Below are positions 1 through 7,697 of a stretch of DNA of 22,472 bases, piece by piece. The stretch is from JANRJY01 sp033763735. Its GTDB lineage: Bacteria; Bacteroidota; Bacteroidia; Cytophagales; UBA9547. The stretch spans positions 1-22,472 of the forward strand of contig JANRJY010000002.1 of the NCBI GenBank assembly GCA_033763735.1, in the 5' to 3' direction. Position numbers and translations under genes: made by a program. The notes under the pieces were generated by a model, which did no database searches, was not told where the DNA came from, and saw only the letters and a program-made list of their open reading frames with translations. The stretch's first letter is position 1, and every line of letters starts with the position of its first letter.

Positions 1-1
1 T

Positions 2-3000
2 ATTGGCATAGTTTATAATAGCCAAGGTGGCAATGGTATTATGGGTTATGGATGGGCACTTGCTGGATTATCCATGGTACAAAGAACAGGGAAAAATAAG
101 TTTTTTGATGGGGCGTATGGACCAGTAAAATTTGATAACACAGATAATTATTTATTTGATGGGGCACGATTAATATCTTTGGGTTCTGGTTTGTATAGCA
201 AGGAAATTTCTGACCTTTCGAATATACACGCAACTGGCACACTCGGTGCTTATACAGGTTTCACAGTAAAAACCAGAAACGGGTATGTGAGCACTTATGG
301 ATTACAATCAGGTGCAAATGGGACGCTTTATACAATGCATTATGACCCTGCGCAAATAAAAGCCTACGGTTGGCTTTTGGATAAATCCACTGATAATCAT
401 GGGAATTCAATTTATTATTTTTATGAAAATACTGGTAACTTATCAGAAATCAGGTATGGAGGCACTAATCCTAAAGATAACCCCCTACATAAAGTGGTCT
501 TTACCTACACTTATAAGGCGGATAATAACTCTGTATTTTTTACTAACGGTTCAAAGCTAACATCTGATCGATTACTTAAATCAATTTCTGTAATAACTAA
601 TGGGGTACAGCAAAGGAAATACTCATTTGATTATGCATATGATGGCACTAAAGGACCTAATCGTGATGGAAGTAAATTAGTTAAAGTTAACTTAACTGAG
701 GGATCACAAGAAATTAATCATACTCAAATAGTATGGCAAACAACAAATTCGGATTTTTTAACCAACCAAAAAATCACAATTCCTAGTAATGTTCAGCCAT
801 TTCCGGACCCTGATGGTGTATTCGTTGCGGACTTTAATGGAGATAAACTTGATGATATAGCAATAATTCATGGAAGACATTCTATTGGAACTGATGGAAA
901 CGGGAATCCAAGATATATGAATTCGAAATTTTCAATATTACTTAGAAGTACTGATGGTAGTTATTCTCATGCATTCACTTCGGAATATAATGTTGTAGAT
1001 CCAACTTTAACAGCACCTTATAATTATAGGCAAATTCAAAATATGTGGATTCATGATTATGAGAATGATGGCAAATTTGAAATAATAACCCAAGAAAACT
1101 GGCAAAATTCAAGTGGTATCTCTGATGCTAAAACTAGGTACATCAAAAATGTATTTGCAAAAGGTTATACATCCGGAGCCCCTACTCGAACTTTAATTAC
1201 ATACACAACTAATGGAGGTGAAGTTGCTGCAGCAGTAAATTCACGAATTGGAAAAAGTTCAGATTATGACGGAGATGGATTATTCGATTTTTATATAAAT
1301 AGGGTAAATAGTTGGGGTGGAATTGAGAATACTATTTTTTCCCAATCTTCTACAATTTCTTATAATAAATTCGATAATGCTGGTATTCTTAATACTAAGG
1401 TGTTATTTTCAACAGACATAAATGGAGATGGACAAAGTGAAATAGTAGCAGCAACAGATATAATTGATTATCCTGATACCGATTTAGATGATATTGATCC
1501 TGGTATAATAACAAATAAAGTTTTTAGTTACCAAAATGGCGATTTCGTGGAATTCCTACCTCAACTATACGGAATTGTAGGAAACGCTACTCAGGTACCA
1601 ATTTTTGGAGATTATAACGGAGATGGTTTGGACGATATTCTAGGATATTATTTTGTAGAAAATGATTATCCTACTTTTTATTATGATCCTGCGATATATC
1701 TTAATACGTTTAATAACTATGCTATCAATAACTCATTTACTTCATATGCACGGTTATTTCTTAAAAATAGATCATATGTAAATTACGAACATCAAAATAC
1801 TCAAAATGAAGTAAAAGGTCTATTTATTTTTTCTGGTGAATTTAATGGTGATGGGAAGTCCGATTTACTATATATTAAACCAAATCCAAATGTGCAGGAC
1901 GGTATTTGGGACAATTGGATATTTGTTATTGGGTATTCTAATGGAGATGGGTTTGATTATGAGGAGTCTGCACCTATTATATTTGGAAATCCATTTGATA
2001 AAAAAAATGTTGTAATTAGAGATATTAATAAAGATGGTAATGATGATATTTTTATTGTAGATAAATATGGTAACACTGAAATATGGTATGTAAATAAAAG
2101 AGAGGCAGGTTCTGATAGGTTAGTGTCATCTATAACTACGGGGAATGGCAATACCGTTTCGTTTAGTTATAACAATCCCTTTGTAAGCAGTACCGCTTAT
2201 ACGAGTACAGGTACACCTGCTTTCCCTTATTTTGAATCATTACCTAGCAGAGTTGTAGCTTCAATGACCGTACCTGATGGCTTACCAACTGCTGGAACAC
2301 TTTCAACCACTTATTCATATACGGATTCAAAGTTTCACTTACTTGGTAAAGGCTACTTAGGGTTTGACAAAGTTACAAATCAACAAACTATAGGCACTAT
2401 TGCTTCTAAAACAGAAGTAACTAGTACTAGGCATGCATCTTCTTTAATGCCATATGCTTCTAATATAAAAAACTACTATTCAGAGACCGGTACTGCAACA
2501 TTAATAACAGAAACCACTATTACTCCTGCTTTTACAGCTATAACAACTACAGCTCCTTATGCATATTTGATGACAGATGGAACTATTACCGAAACTAATG
2601 CTTCAACGGGAGTAACTAATAAAATAACTTCCAATTATGATTTAACATATTCTTCGACTTCCCGAACATTTGGGGATCTTAATTCATTGGTAAATCAAAC
2701 ATATGCTAATACTACAGGTACACCAAGTGCAGCAAACATTACTACAAACACTACCACATATGGCTATGCTGATAAAGTACTTACCAATGGAGCAACTGCC
2801 AGGATAGTTACAAATATTACTAAAAGTCAACAAATTGGTTCAGGGACAGCATATTCTAGAATTACATATAGCATTGGAAATGTTGCAACTGATATTGATT
2901 CATATGGCAGAGCAACTAAAGTTTCAGATGATAAAGGCGTTACTCGCAACTTTACTTATAACTCCTTTGGCAATATACTTACTACTTCAGAAACATTTAC

Positions 3001-6000
3001 TGATGGACATACAGTAGCAAATAATTATTCTCAATCATATTCCTATTCTCCGGATGGTCGGTTTTTAAAGTCATTTACGAATAATTTAGGACTAACAACT
3101 AAATATGAATATTCTGAACGGACAGGTAATTTGGAACGTGTTATTTATCCTGATAATACATCAACCACTTATGATAGTTATGATGCATTAGGAAGAATAT
3201 TAACTAAGACTGATGTTTTGGGTAATCAAACTACTTACACTTATAATTGGGGGACATTACCGACGAGAACTTATAATACTATACAACAACCAAATAGTCC
3301 AAAAGTAACAACCTATCAGGATATATTTGACAGAGAAACAAAAACTATTATAGAGAATTGGAATGGCAATGCGGAATCTAATACCACCTATGATGCAATA
3401 GGCCGGGTCACTTCACACATATTACCTCACTTAAGTACTGATTTAGTTTCAAATTTTACCCAATCAAAAACTTACACTGCCGATGGTACACAAAGAATTG
3501 AGTCTTTTACTGATAGAGGCTATGTACATGGATATGCATATTCTGGGCTCTCATCTACTTATACTGAACCAGGAAGCGTGGGTCGTCAGTTTACAACTAA
3601 TAGGCTTTATAATGGTCTTGTATCTGAGTATGATGGACCTAACGGTAACGTAAAAATTGCTTCTTTTCATGGAAGTGGAGACCCTACAAAAATTGAACTT
3701 TTGGGGAATTCAGGAAAGTATGATAATATTTTTTATATAAATCCATTGGGCGACCGTACTGAATTTAGTGATAAAAACATGACGAATCCGAACAAATATT
3801 TATATGAATATAATCCTGATGGAACTACACACAAAGTTACTGACCCCAAAGGTAAAAGTACAATTTTTAAGTACGACCCTAGCTCAGGACAATTGCAATG
3901 GAGGTCCATAGATAATGTCAAGACATTTTATGAATACAATAGTGCTACTGACAATGCTCCTAAGGCATTAAAGAAAATGTATTTTGAAGGAGCCAATCCG
4001 CAAACCATTGAATATACATATGACAGATTTGGAAGAGTAACCGCCAGCGAACACACTGTTGCCCCCTCTGGAATTAGCAAAACTTTTAAATTAGTAAATG
4101 CTACTTCTTATGATTCATATGGCAATGTACAGGATATTACTTATCCCAATGGTGTAAAAATTTCCTATACATATAAACCTACCGGAGAGTTAGAAGAAAT
4201 TAAGTGCGGTAGCCAAACCTTATGGAAACTAATCACTTCAAAAGCAAATGGGTTGCCTACAGAATACAAAATAGGTGCGAGAACCATGTCACAAACCTAT
4301 ACTGCCCCTTTTGATTACCCGGACAAAACATACTATAAAGACGCACCTGTTTCTGGACTGATTTATGATGTTGATTTCGAAAATGATATAGGACTAGTTA
4401 CTGCCCGAAAGTTACCCAAAAGTTCATCAACCACAGAAAATTTCACTTATGATTACGCAACAAGGCTATTAACCTGGGGTAGTAGTAAAAGTGTAACATA
4501 TGAAACAGGTAATACAGGGAATATTAAAACTAAAAGTGATGTAGGCACCTACACTTACAATTCTATTAATCCATATCGTTTGGATGAAGTAAGTGGTAGT
4601 TCGATGCTCACAAGTTTGGACCTTACTACCAATTATACTGCCTTCAACAAAATTGAAAGCATCACATTAGGAACTGAAACAGCCACTTTTACCTACGGAC
4701 CTGATTTGGAACGCATTGCCATGAAAGATGGCAATGACTATGTAATGATTTATAATGGCAATTATGAAGCTCAAGCGGATATACAAGGCAATATCACCAC
4801 CGATTGGGTGTATGTACTTGACCCTTTTGGAAAGCTTATTGCCTATGTGCGAACCAACAATGGAACCCAAACTATCTATGGGGTACATACCGATCACTTG
4901 GGAAGCCCAATTTTAACATTTCCTATTGCCAATAGTGATATTAATAATCACACGCTGGTACGAAAATACGATGCTTGGGGACTCAGATATACGGGTAATG
5001 ATAATTCCCTTAGTAACTTAACTGTAGATAATACCATACTTAGGCGTGGATTTACTATGCATGAGCATCTGGACAAGTATGGTATTATCAACATGAATGG
5101 TCGGATATATGACCCAAAACTTGGTCGTTTTTTGCAATCAGATCCATATGTAGCCCCTGCAGACAATGCACAGGCATATAATGCATATGCCTACGTATAT
5201 AACAACCCTGTAAAATACACAGACGCAACAGGGGAAAATCCTGTAATTATTATTATTGCAGCGGCAGTAATTGTTGGTGGCATAAACCTAGCTTCTCAAG
5301 CTGCGCAAGGTAATGTACATACTTGGCAACAAGGTGTAGGATACTTTGCAGTAGGTGCGGTAGCAGGTGCAGTAGGTGCTGCCACTGGAGGAGTGGGTGG
5401 ATTTGCAATGGCAGGAGCTATACAGGGAGGAGGGAATGCTTTGGTAGGTGGTGGTACTGCCATGGATGTATATAAAGGAGCTTTAATTGGTGGTATAGCA
5501 GGAGCAGTAGGTGGTGTTACAGGAGGTGCTGCAGGTGGCGGAATTGTGGCTCAGGGTGCAATAGGTGGAGGTGCTGGTGGATTTACCAGTGGATTTTTGA
5601 CAGGACTGTCAAGTGGTCAAGGGCTTGAAGGTGCGCTGGCAAGTGGGATAGTGGGAGGTGTTACCGGATTTGCATTAGGGGCAGGTATGGGTTTTGCATA
5701 TGGTGTGGGGGCTAAATTCTATGCTAAATGGCAAGCAAATAGAACCAATGCCAAACTTAAAGCTGCCAATCAAAATAATGAAAAGGAAACTGGAAGTGGA
5801 GGTTCTGGTACTGCTGCTGAAGAAGCTGCTAATTCAGGTAAAATTGAAACTGTTGAATCTGAGCCATACCAAACTGTAGAAGTGTTTGATGCAAAGCCTA
5901 CACCAGGTATTGGAAGGATGTATGGGTATGGGCGTAACAAATATACTGTCAAAGTTCATGGTAATAGTTTAGCAAGCAAAGAGCCAACTTGGGGTTATAA

Positions 6001-6199
6001 GCTTTATTCTAAAGATGGAATATTTTTAAAAAATGGTATAACATCTAAGCCTAATCCATTGGCAAGATATACTAAAGCGTATATGGCAGATAAATATATG
6101 GTACCAGTTAAACAATTTTCAAATAGGCTTGAAGCATGGCAATGGGAATATCAACAAAATAGTATTCAAAGAGGTATTCTAAATAAAAATATGCATTAA
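2..6199 (+). CDS. SpvB/FG-GAP/RHS-repeat giant polymorphic toxin (5' partial)
   Basis: The reading frame is open to the left edge (codons from base 2), so the N-terminus, including any signal peptide, is missing; 2065 residues are visible. The first codons (NSQGGNGIMGYGWALAGLS) match the SpvB/TcdB N-terminal signature. Seven FG-GAP/VCBS calcium-binding motifs of the D-x-N/D-x-D-G type follow, near 830, 1056, 1261, 1416, 1611, 1840 and 2023. A TcdB-middle-like stretch (GKGYLGFD near 2350) leads into YD/RHS repeats over roughly 2900-5000, which in this family form a hollow shell around the C-terminal payload. The RHS-associated core runs to about 5235 (HTDHLGSP, GRIYDPKLGRFLQSDPY, then YNNPVKYTDATGE). 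After it come a Gly/Ala-rich hydrophobic stretch (5239-5700), a charged linker, and a variable toxin tip. Small genes follow directly, as expected for immunity partners. Family and architecture are clear; the target and export route are inferred. Confidence 0.93.
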   Translation: MGIVYNSQGGNGIMGYGWALAGLSMVQRTGKNKFFDGAYGPVKFDNTDNYLFDGARLISLGSGLYSKEISDLSNIHATGTLGAYTGFTVKTRNGYVSTYGLQSGANGTLYTMHYDPAQIKAYGWLLDKSTDNHGNSIYYFYENTGNLSEIRYGGTNPKDNPLHKVVFTYTYKADNNSVFFTNGSKLTSDRLLKSISVITNGVQQRKYSFDYAYDGTKGPNRDGSKLVKVNLTEGSQEINHTQIVWQTTNSDFLTNQKITIPSNVQPFPDPDGVFVADFNGDKLDDIAIIHGRHSIGTDGNGNPRYMNSKFSILLRSTDGSYSHAFTSEYNVVDPTLTAPYNYRQIQNMWIHDYENDGKFEIITQENWQNSSGISDAKTRYIKNVFAKGYTSGAPTRTLITYTTNGGEVAAAVNSRIGKSSDYDGDGLFDFYINRVNSWGGIENTIFSQSSTISYNKFDNAGILNTKVLFSTDINGDGQSEIVAATDIIDYPDTDLDDIDPGIITNKVFSYQNGDFVEFLPQLYGIVGNATQVPIFGDYNGDGLDDILGYYFVENDYPTFYYDPAIYLNTFNNYAINNSFTSYARLFLKNRSYVNYEHQNTQNEVKGLFIFSGEFNGDGKSDLLYIKPNPNVQDGIWDNWIFVIGYSNGDGFDYEESAPIIFGNPFDKKNVVIRDINKDGNDDIFIVDKYGNTEIWYVNKREAGSDRLVSSITTGNGNTVSFSYNNPFVSSTAYTSTGTPAFPYFESLPSRVVASMTVPDGLPTAGTLSTTYSYTDSKFHLLGKGYLGFDKVTNQQTIGTIASKTEVTSTRHASSLMPYASNIKNYYSETGTATLITETTITPAFTAITTTAPYAYLMTDGTITETNASTGVTNKITSNYDLTYSSTSRTFGDLNSLVNQTYANTTGTPSAANITTNTTTYGYADKVLTNGATARIVTNITKSQQIGSGTAYSRITYSIGNVATDIDSYGRATKVSDDKGVTRNFTYNSFGNILTTSETFTDGHTVANNYSQSYSYSPDGRFLKSFTNNLGLTTKYEYSERTGNLERVIYPDNTSTTYDSYDALGRILTKTDVLGNQTTYTYNWGTLPTRTYNTIQQPNSPKVTTYQDIFDRETKTIIENWNGNAESNTTYDAIGRVTSHILPHLSTDLVSNFTQSKTYTADGTQRIESFTDRGYVHGYAYSGLSSTYTEPGSVGRQFTTNRLYNGLVSEYDGPNGNVKIASFHGSGDPTKIELLGNSGKYDNIFYINPLGDRTEFSDKNMTNPNKYLYEYNPDGTTHKVTDPKGKSTIFKYDPSSGQLQWRSIDNVKTFYEYNSATDNAPKALKKMYFEGANPQTIEYTYDRFGRVTASEHTVAPSGISKTFKLVNATSYDSYGNVQDITYPNGVKISYTYKPTGELEEIKCGSQTLWKLITSKANGLPTEYKIGARTMSQTYTAPFDYPDKTYYKDAPVSGLIYDVDFENDIGLVTARKLPKSSSTTENFTYDYATRLLTWGSSKSVTYETGNTGNIKTKSDVGTYTYNSINPYRLDEVSGSSMLTSLDLTTNYTAFNKIESITLGTETATFTYGPDLERIAMKDGNDYVMIYNGNYEAQADIQGNITTDWVYVLDPFGKLIAYVRTNNGTQTIYGVHTDHLGSPILTFPIANSDINNHTLVRKYDAWGLRYTGNDNSLSNLTVDNTILRRGFTMHEHLDKYGIINMNGRIYDPKLGRFLQSDPYVAPADNAQAYNAYAYVYNNPVKYTDATGENPVIIIIAAAVIVGGINLASQAAQGNVHTWQQGVGYFAVGAVAGAVGAATGGVGGFAMAGAIQGGGNALVGGGTAMDVYKGALIGGIAGAVGGVTGGAAGGGIVAQGAIGGGAGGFTSGFLTGLSSGQGLEGALASGIVGGVTGFALGAGMGFAYGVGAKFYAKWQANRTNAKLKAANQNNEKETGSGGSGTAAEEAANSGKIETVESEPYQTVEVFDAKPTPGIGRMYGYGRNKYTVKVHGNSLASKEPTWGYKLYSKDGIFLKNGITSKPNPLARYTKAYMADKYMVPVKQFSNRLEAWQWEYQQNSIQRGILNKNMH
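5866..6196 (+). other. C-terminal toxin tip of the RHS protein, GIY-YIG/URI-fold nuclease-like
   Basis: This is the last ~110 residues of the RHS protein, beyond the core and the Gly-rich stretch. Seen in sequence: a Tyr-rich first strand (TWGYKLYSKDG), then FLKNGITSKPNPLARYT, a lysine/methionine-rich strand (KYMVPVKQF), a helix with the glutamates of LEAWQWEYQ (the second at 6146-6148), and the end IQRGILNKNMH. The order Tyr strand, G-I-T, Arg, then A-x-x-x-E and a final L-N resembles GIY-YIG/URI-type nucleases, in which the Arg and Glu are catalytic or metal-binding. Tox-URI-type domains are known as payloads of polymorphic toxins. The match is by motif reading only; no structural comparison was possible. 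Confidence 0.6.
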
Positions 6200-6210
6200 G
6201 TACTAAAGTT

Positions 6211-6660
6211 ATGAAAGAAAATCTTTTTAGTTGTTTTTTTCAAGTCGGGTTTGACCCTACTTTAAGTGAGAAAGATTTTATGGATTTGGCAGATAAATTT
6301 AAGAAGTACCTTTGGGATAGTACCCACGATGGAATTGGTGATTCATTATTGAAGTTGAAACACAAAGATTATGGGAATGATTTGATATTGGTGTTGTTTC
6401 AATTTTATGTTAAGCCAACAGCATTTGAACTACAAAAATTGAAGGAGATAGAACCATATAGAGCTAAAGAAAAAGCAATTGGTGTTCCTATAATCGTGAC
6501 TGATGAAAACTTTTTTATTAAATCTGAATTAGAGCGTTTTAATTTTTTAAAAGAATCCATTTCCCATAAAATGAATCTATTAGCAGAAGTAGTAAAGAAG
6601 AAAAAGTTGGATACAAATATGGAATTATTAATATCAGATGTAAAAAAGATATTATATTAA
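6211..6660 (+). CDS. hypothetical protein, candidate immunity protein 1
   Basis: A 149-residue soluble protein with no signal peptide or membrane segment, rich in Lys/Glu/Asp, with predicted alternating helix and strand (LILVLFQFYV, GVPIIVTDEN, then a Lys-rich C-terminal helix). I do not recognise a named family. It starts with ATG 11 bases after the stop of the RHS toxin gene on the same strand. That is the usual position of the cognate immunity gene, so neutralising the toxin tip inside the producing cell is the best guess. No Shine-Dalgarno is visible, normal for this phylum. Base composition is more AT-rich than the RHS core, as is common for swapped toxin/immunity tips. Confidence 0.8.
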   Translation: MKENLFSCFFQVGFDPTLSEKDFMDLADKFKKYLWDSTHDGIGDSLLKLKHKDYGNDLILVLFQFYVKPTAFELQKLKEIEPYRAKEKAIGVPIIVTDENFFIKSELERFNFLKESISHKMNLLAEVVKKKKLDTNMELLISDVKKILY

Positions 6661-6664
6661 TTGT

Positions 6665-6727
6665 TTACCTTGGCAGTTAGGTATCAATCCTGGAACGAAT
6701 GTTATTTACCATTTTTTATTCAAGTAA
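6665..6727 (+). pseudogene. possible remnant of a displaced toxin C-terminal tip
   Basis: Between candidate immunity genes 1 and 2, a frame different from gene 1 and from the gene 2 extension is open from about 6644. It reads ...LPWQLGINPGTN...FLFK and stops at 6725-6727, five bases before the ATG of the next gene. The arrangement of toxin tail, stop, short gap and immunity start mirrors the intact junction at 6199/6211. Polymorphic toxin loci often keep such orphan tips after recombination. The segment is only about 20 codons, so chance is a real alternative. Confidence 0.25.
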
Positions 6728-6732
6728 GTTAT

Positions 6733-7185
6733 ATGAAATTTAGTATAAAATATTCTGGGAGGTCAGAGCAAAGAGTTTTAATCTATCGACATGAAGAACT
6801 CAGCTTTGATATGGATCCTTGGGAACAAGAAATAGACTTTGAAATTGTGATTAATACATTAACCCTTTCAGTTACTGATACAAAAGTTATTCAGCTAAAC
6901 GGTTTTTGTGGATTAAAAGATAATATGAAAACAGAAAGCAATGTACCTGAAAATAAAAAAGGTGTTTTAATGGTTTTAGATAATTTTAAATATGGATTTG
7001 CTTACGGAATAAATAAAGAAGATCTACCAGTATATGTGAATGTTCAAACAGGTTGGGTATGTATTGGAAACCCTCAAAAGAAGGGTAATGCAGTTGAATT
7101 TATAAATAACTGTGTAGCGGTGATAGATGATGATAATGAGTTTATATCACTCTGGTTAAAACCTAATTTGTTACCTCCAATGTAA
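6733..7185 (+). CDS. hypothetical protein, candidate immunity protein 2
   Basis: From the ATG at 6733 this is a 150-residue soluble, probably strand-rich protein (FEIVINTLTLSV, GVLMVLDNFKYGFAYG, PVYVNVQTGWVCIGNP) ending in KPNLLPPM. No family is recognised. The frame is open upstream to a TTG at 6661, directly after the previous stop. The added 24 residues (MFTLAVRYQSW...) look unlike a protein start and overlap a possible toxin-tail remnant, so ATG 6733 is preferred. It lies in line with genes 1 and 3 behind the RHS toxin and is best read as an orphan or secondary immunity gene. Function is inferred from position only. Confidence 0.72.
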   Translation: MKFSIKYSGRSEQRVLIYRHEELSFDMDPWEQEIDFEIVINTLTLSVTDTKVIQLNGFCGLKDNMKTESNVPENKKGVLMVLDNFKYGFAYGINKEDLPVYVNVQTGWVCIGNPQKKGNAVEFINNCVAVIDDDNEFISLWLKPNLLPPM

Positions 7186-7240
7186 CCATAAGGCAAGCTT
7201 TTCTGGGAGCTGAACGAAATTTATTATATAATAGAGGACT

Positions 7241-7624
7241 ATGGCATCCATAAAAGATAAGTTAACTGAAGATTTTTTAATTTCTTTAAAAGAAATAGAG
7301 CCATTGCTTTTAGATATGAATTTTAAACCTTATTCATTTTATGAAAAAGGACCAGCTTATTTCATAGAATATAAAAATGAAGAAAAGGAGCAAATTGTTA
7401 AATTTCTTTTTGGACCTTCAGATTGGATGATTGAAATGATAATTTTTACCCCAAATGGTAAGTTCGAATTTAAAGACTTATTTAAGATTCCAGCTATCGC
7501 AAAGTGGTTAAACGATAATAATTATCTACCAGATAAATCAAGAAATATAAAAAAAGAATTGCTTTGGCTTATTGAGTATTTAAAGTACTCATTATCAATT
7601 TTGAGCCCCTTTAGTAAGAGTTAG
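7241..7624 (+). CDS. hypothetical protein, candidate immunity protein 3
   Basis: A 127-residue soluble protein with no signal peptide: an N-terminal helix (IKDKLTEDFLISLKEIEPLL), a central strand region (GPAYFIEYKNEE, IVKFLFGPSDWMIEMIIF) and a C-terminal helical part with several Trp and Leu. I do not recognise the family. It is the third small same-strand gene behind the RHS toxin, 55 bases after gene 2, and shares their AT-rich composition. The size and mixed helix/strand pattern fit an immunity protein, but nothing in the sequence proves it. The 55-base gap contains a short open stretch (GKLFWELNE...) that might be another toxin-tail relic, though its frame runs past the ATG. Confidence 0.75.
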   Translation: MASIKDKLTEDFLISLKEIEPLLLDMNFKPYSFYEKGPAYFIEYKNEEKEQIVKFLFGPSDWMIEMIIFTPNGKFEFKDLFKIPAIAKWLNDNNYLPDKSRNIKKELLWLIEYLKYSLSILSPFSKS

Positions 7625-7697
7625 TTTCATATCTTTTTTAAACCCATTTAAACAATTAATTTCTATCTTTTATAAAATTAATTTTATCCAATCAAAC

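Noticed and set aside
6661..6732. In-frame TTG extension of candidate immunity gene 2.
   Set aside because: The encoded residues look non-native as a start, an ATG follows at 6733, and the stretch overlaps a different open frame.
7630..7671. Two TATCTTTT strings upstream of the FG-GAP/T9SS gene that resemble -7 boxes.
   Set aside because: Both lack the final G of TAnnTTTG and have no -33 partner, so they are mentioned only within the gene entry.
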